Shown here one piece after another: positions 61,761-64,000 of a stretch of 64,000 nucleotides of DNA (the stretch's first letter is position 1; each line of letters begins with the position of its first letter). Source of the stretch: Nemania diffusa (Eukaryota; Ascomycota; Sordariomycetes; Xylariales; Xylariaceae); NCBI GenBank assembly GCA_038501195.1, contig JBBPUQ010000001.1:1984001-2048000 (forward strand), read 5' to 3'. The notes under the pieces are model-generated. The model saw only the letters and a program-made list of their open reading frames with translations. It was not told where the DNA came from and searched no databases. Both the position numbers and the translations under genes were made by a program.

Positions 61761-62935
61761 GATGAAGATGATATGCAGGTTTGAGTGTAGGAGGGGGTAT
61801 GTAAGGCCCGCGAAGTGCTGGAGATACATACATTTACATTAGCTAATGAGCACATTCGACCCTTCGATGACCATGATTGCCATAAGCAGATGCCTAGACT
61901 TACACGCTGTAGTTGAGAGAACAAGGCCCGGGTATAGTGTAGGTTCTCACTTAATGTAATTTCAAGGTGATTTAGTGAGACGAAACTCGCGTCTGCCTTC
62001 AATATATAGAGAAATGGATGTGAGAAGTGTGAAGAAGGAGGCGGATAATGAGAAAGGATTGGTGAAAATTCTGAGGGTGAATTAGAGAGGAACAACTACG
62101 AGTAAAACACATACCGTCCTGTATTTACCAAATAGTCTCGAGTGCCTTATTTGTTATTCTTATCGACTATACCACGACTACCTCCTAGCGAGGAGTAATT
62201 ATGTACCACATATTTTGCCGCCCTATAAGGAATAATAAGACTATGGAGATCCAATTAGAAGGAGAAGGAGTGGTCGTTGTGATTGTTTTTATCGTGTATA
62301 ACGCTACACCACGCTAAATGGGTTGTTTCAGAGCGGCCCGAAGCATTAAAGAATTTACAAAGGGATGAGGGAAAAAAAATAAGGTATATACATGCCCCTC
62401 GAGGCCTCTACCGCCATTGTCTTAGATGTGAGGGAGAGGGCAAAACCATATGTATTGTATCATAGATATTGAGCGGGTGATACTAGAAGAATGGAAATTC
62501 TTAGGGCTATACACCCGCTACCCAGAGGTTATTCAGTTTGAGTTTCAAATAATCATGGCCAGTATATAAACATAAGGGACGTTTATCGGGAAAATAATGC
62601 AGGGTTGTAATCCTTGGTTTTTGTTCTATTCAGTAGTATAAGGCCACTTTGCGTGACTGAGCTCTTCTATTTTTATAAAGAGGTCTGCTTTAACTCAACT
62701 TTTGTTTGATAAGGCACCGGGACCGAATACCTTCAAATGTAGAAGTACGCTTCCAAATCCCGCCAACCCTAGATGCATATATCGTAAAATTTTCCGAAGC
62801 CAACGCCTAGCAATGCATAAACCACCCAAATCCCACATTGTTGTGCCTCGCAGGAATACACAGCATGAAAAAAGATGGGCGACACAGTGATTTGTCCTAA
62901 ACTCCCTAAACCACGTAGATCCTGCCACTTTGCCA
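61761..62935. other. intergenic region
   Basis: About 1.2 kb between the 2EXR start and the stop of the Tma17-like gene, both leftward. Moderately A+T-rich; short open frames on both strands have no protein character. No RNA gene or repeat is seen. Confidence 0.5.
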
Positions 62936-63526
62936 TTATAAATGCATGCCGCCATCTGGATCCTGCTCGTCATCCTCGGGTGGTATGCGGTTCATGAGTT
63001 CCCTAAGCAATTCATCGTCGCCACGTATCGTGCCCGTCTGAAACGTGCCATCCCGCCAAGCCTCGTGCTGGGGTTCCGCGCTCTGGCCGTGGCCATTAAC
63101 TGTAGTCGTCGCGGCAGTCGACGCCTCATCCTCGCGTGCGGCGCCATCTCCCGCATTCTCCGGCGCTGCTGCCGCAGCCGCCTCCTCGTCAGTCGTGCCC
63201 TGGAACTCCCGCCAGCTCAGGCCCCGCCCCTCGACCTCGGCGCGTATCAGCGCGATGCGCTCCTGCATGCGCGCGATGACGGCTTCGTTCTCGGCGATGG
63301 CGTCCTTGCAGTCTTGGTCCGGCTCGCCGGCGCCGCTGGCGTTGCCCTGCTGGTCTAGCGTCGGCTTCGTGCCTTCGGCGAAGGGCTTCAGCTCCGCGTT
63401 CGAGTAGTCGAGGTGGGCTATGGAGTTGCGCAGCTCGAGGACTTTCAAGGCGAGGGAGCTGGCGGGTAGATCTTTTAGCGCGTCGACGAAGCGGGCTGGG
63501 GATATAGGCTGGGTCTCGGACGACAT
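62936..63526 (-). CDS. Tma17/Adc17-like proteasome assembly chaperone candidate
   Basis: Single exon, 196 aa from the ATG at 63526. The first about 110 residues match the layout of yeast Tma17/Adc17, a stress-induced chaperone that helps Rpt6 join the proteasome base: SPARFVDALKDLPASSL, LKVLELRNSIAHLDYSNAEL, then KDAIAENEAVIARMQERIALI and EVEGRG, two helices likely to form a coiled-coil hairpin. The remaining part is low in order: an A/E-rich stretch, a T/G/Q-rich linker and an acidic end (IPPEDDEQDPDGG). Yeast Tma17 is about 150 aa, so the tail is extra. Very G+C-rich. Assignment rests on motif order remembered from the yeast protein, so moderate certainty. Confidence 0.7.
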   Translation of the reverse strand: MSSETQPISPARFVDALKDLPASSLALKVLELRNSIAHLDYSNAELKPFAEGTKPTLDQQGNASGAGEPDQDCKDAIAENEAVIARMQERIALIRAEVEGRGLSWREFQGTTDEEAAAAAAPENAGDGAAREDEASTAATTTVNGHGQSAEPQHEAWRDGTFQTGTIRGDDELLRELMNRIPPEDDEQDPDGGMHL

Positions 63527-64000
63527 GGCTGGAAATGACTTGCGAGTTTGCTGATTCACCGATGGACGGGTAATTTCTAGCTGGGATGGGTGGATGGGAA
63601 GGTGGCAGAGTCGGTTTGTTTGATGGTATTGGTGTCTCTAGGCAGGCAGATATGCTCACGTAATGTGTAAGTGCAAGCTTCTTGGTGGGGTTTAATTGAT
63701 ACCTATCTAGGTAGGTACCTAGACTACAGTGGATAGCTACCAGGTAATCTAAGGAGCTCGGGTCATTATCTAGTCCCCTGTCTTGGAGGGGTAGCATTAG
63801 GTAATTATCCCTACCTTGATACATATTTGATAGATCACACCGATAGTCGGCCCAACACGACTACTATCAGAAAGATCGACAATCCTCACTTGTGGAGCCG
63901 ATGTTGGTTCTCTCCATGTCTCTGAAAGGAAGGTCAATGATGCGATATAAACCCTGCATCCCGGCATCTCTTTAAACCCGTTCGTGAATTGGTGATTAAC
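63527..64000. other. promoter region of the Tma17-like gene, window end
   Basis: About 470 bp. It holds the palindrome TAGGTACCTA at 63,712-63,721 within a longer CTATCTAGGTAGGTACCTAG stretch. No start of another gene is visible before the window ends. Confidence 0.5.

Overview
The window looks like nuclear DNA of a filamentous ascomycete (Pezizomycotina, probably Sordariomycetes; the class is an inference). The reasons are short spliceosomal introns (about 57-150 nt) with GTAAGT-like donors, CTAAC/CTGAC branch sites and YAG acceptors; typical Pezizomycotina gene families (Zn2Cys6 regulator, GH13_1 amylase with CBM20, 2EXR protein, nucleoside hydrolase); and a block of extremely A+T-rich DNA with the signature of repeat-induced point mutation (RIP).

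Layout. Positions 1 to about 29,205 are a gene-free A+T desert. GC is only a few percent in the core (about 6.4-22.3 kb) and somewhat higher on both sides. It holds a pair of about 270-bp direct repeats (15.78 and 22.31 kb) that differ essentially by C-to-T/G-to-A transitions and may be the ends of a ruined LTR element, a 243-bp duplication, an indel-free 5 x 40-bp minisatellite and microsatellites. The desert ends abruptly about 170 bp past the stop codon of the first gene.

From 29.2 to 64 kb the DNA is ordinary gene space with twelve genes: ferroportin-like iron exporter (-), N-terminally anchored multicopper oxidase (-), Zn2Cys6 transcription factor (+), secreted alpha-amylase with CBM20 (+), small secreted protein of unknown family (-), LSm8 (+), inosine/uridine-type nucleoside hydrolase (-), lysine-rich membrane-anchored protein (+), a conserved fungal N-anchored protein whose frame is cut by an in-frame TAG (+), classical SDR (+), short 2EXR protein (-), and a Tma17/Adc17-like protein (-). 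Most genes are separated by 0.5-4 kb of non-coding DNA rich in TAGGTA/TACCTA motifs.

How genes may work together. The clearest functional pairing is the ferroportin-like exporter and the adjacent multicopper oxidase, read in the same direction. In animals ferroportin works with a multicopper ferroxidase, so a fungal exporter/oxidase module at the edge of heterochromatin is the most interesting hypothesis here. The Zn2Cys6 gene lies between this pair and the amylase; nothing in the sequence proves what it regulates. The other genes look like unrelated housekeeping or accessory genes. Exon structures were worked out by eye; each full model given keeps the reading frame (total length divisible by three).
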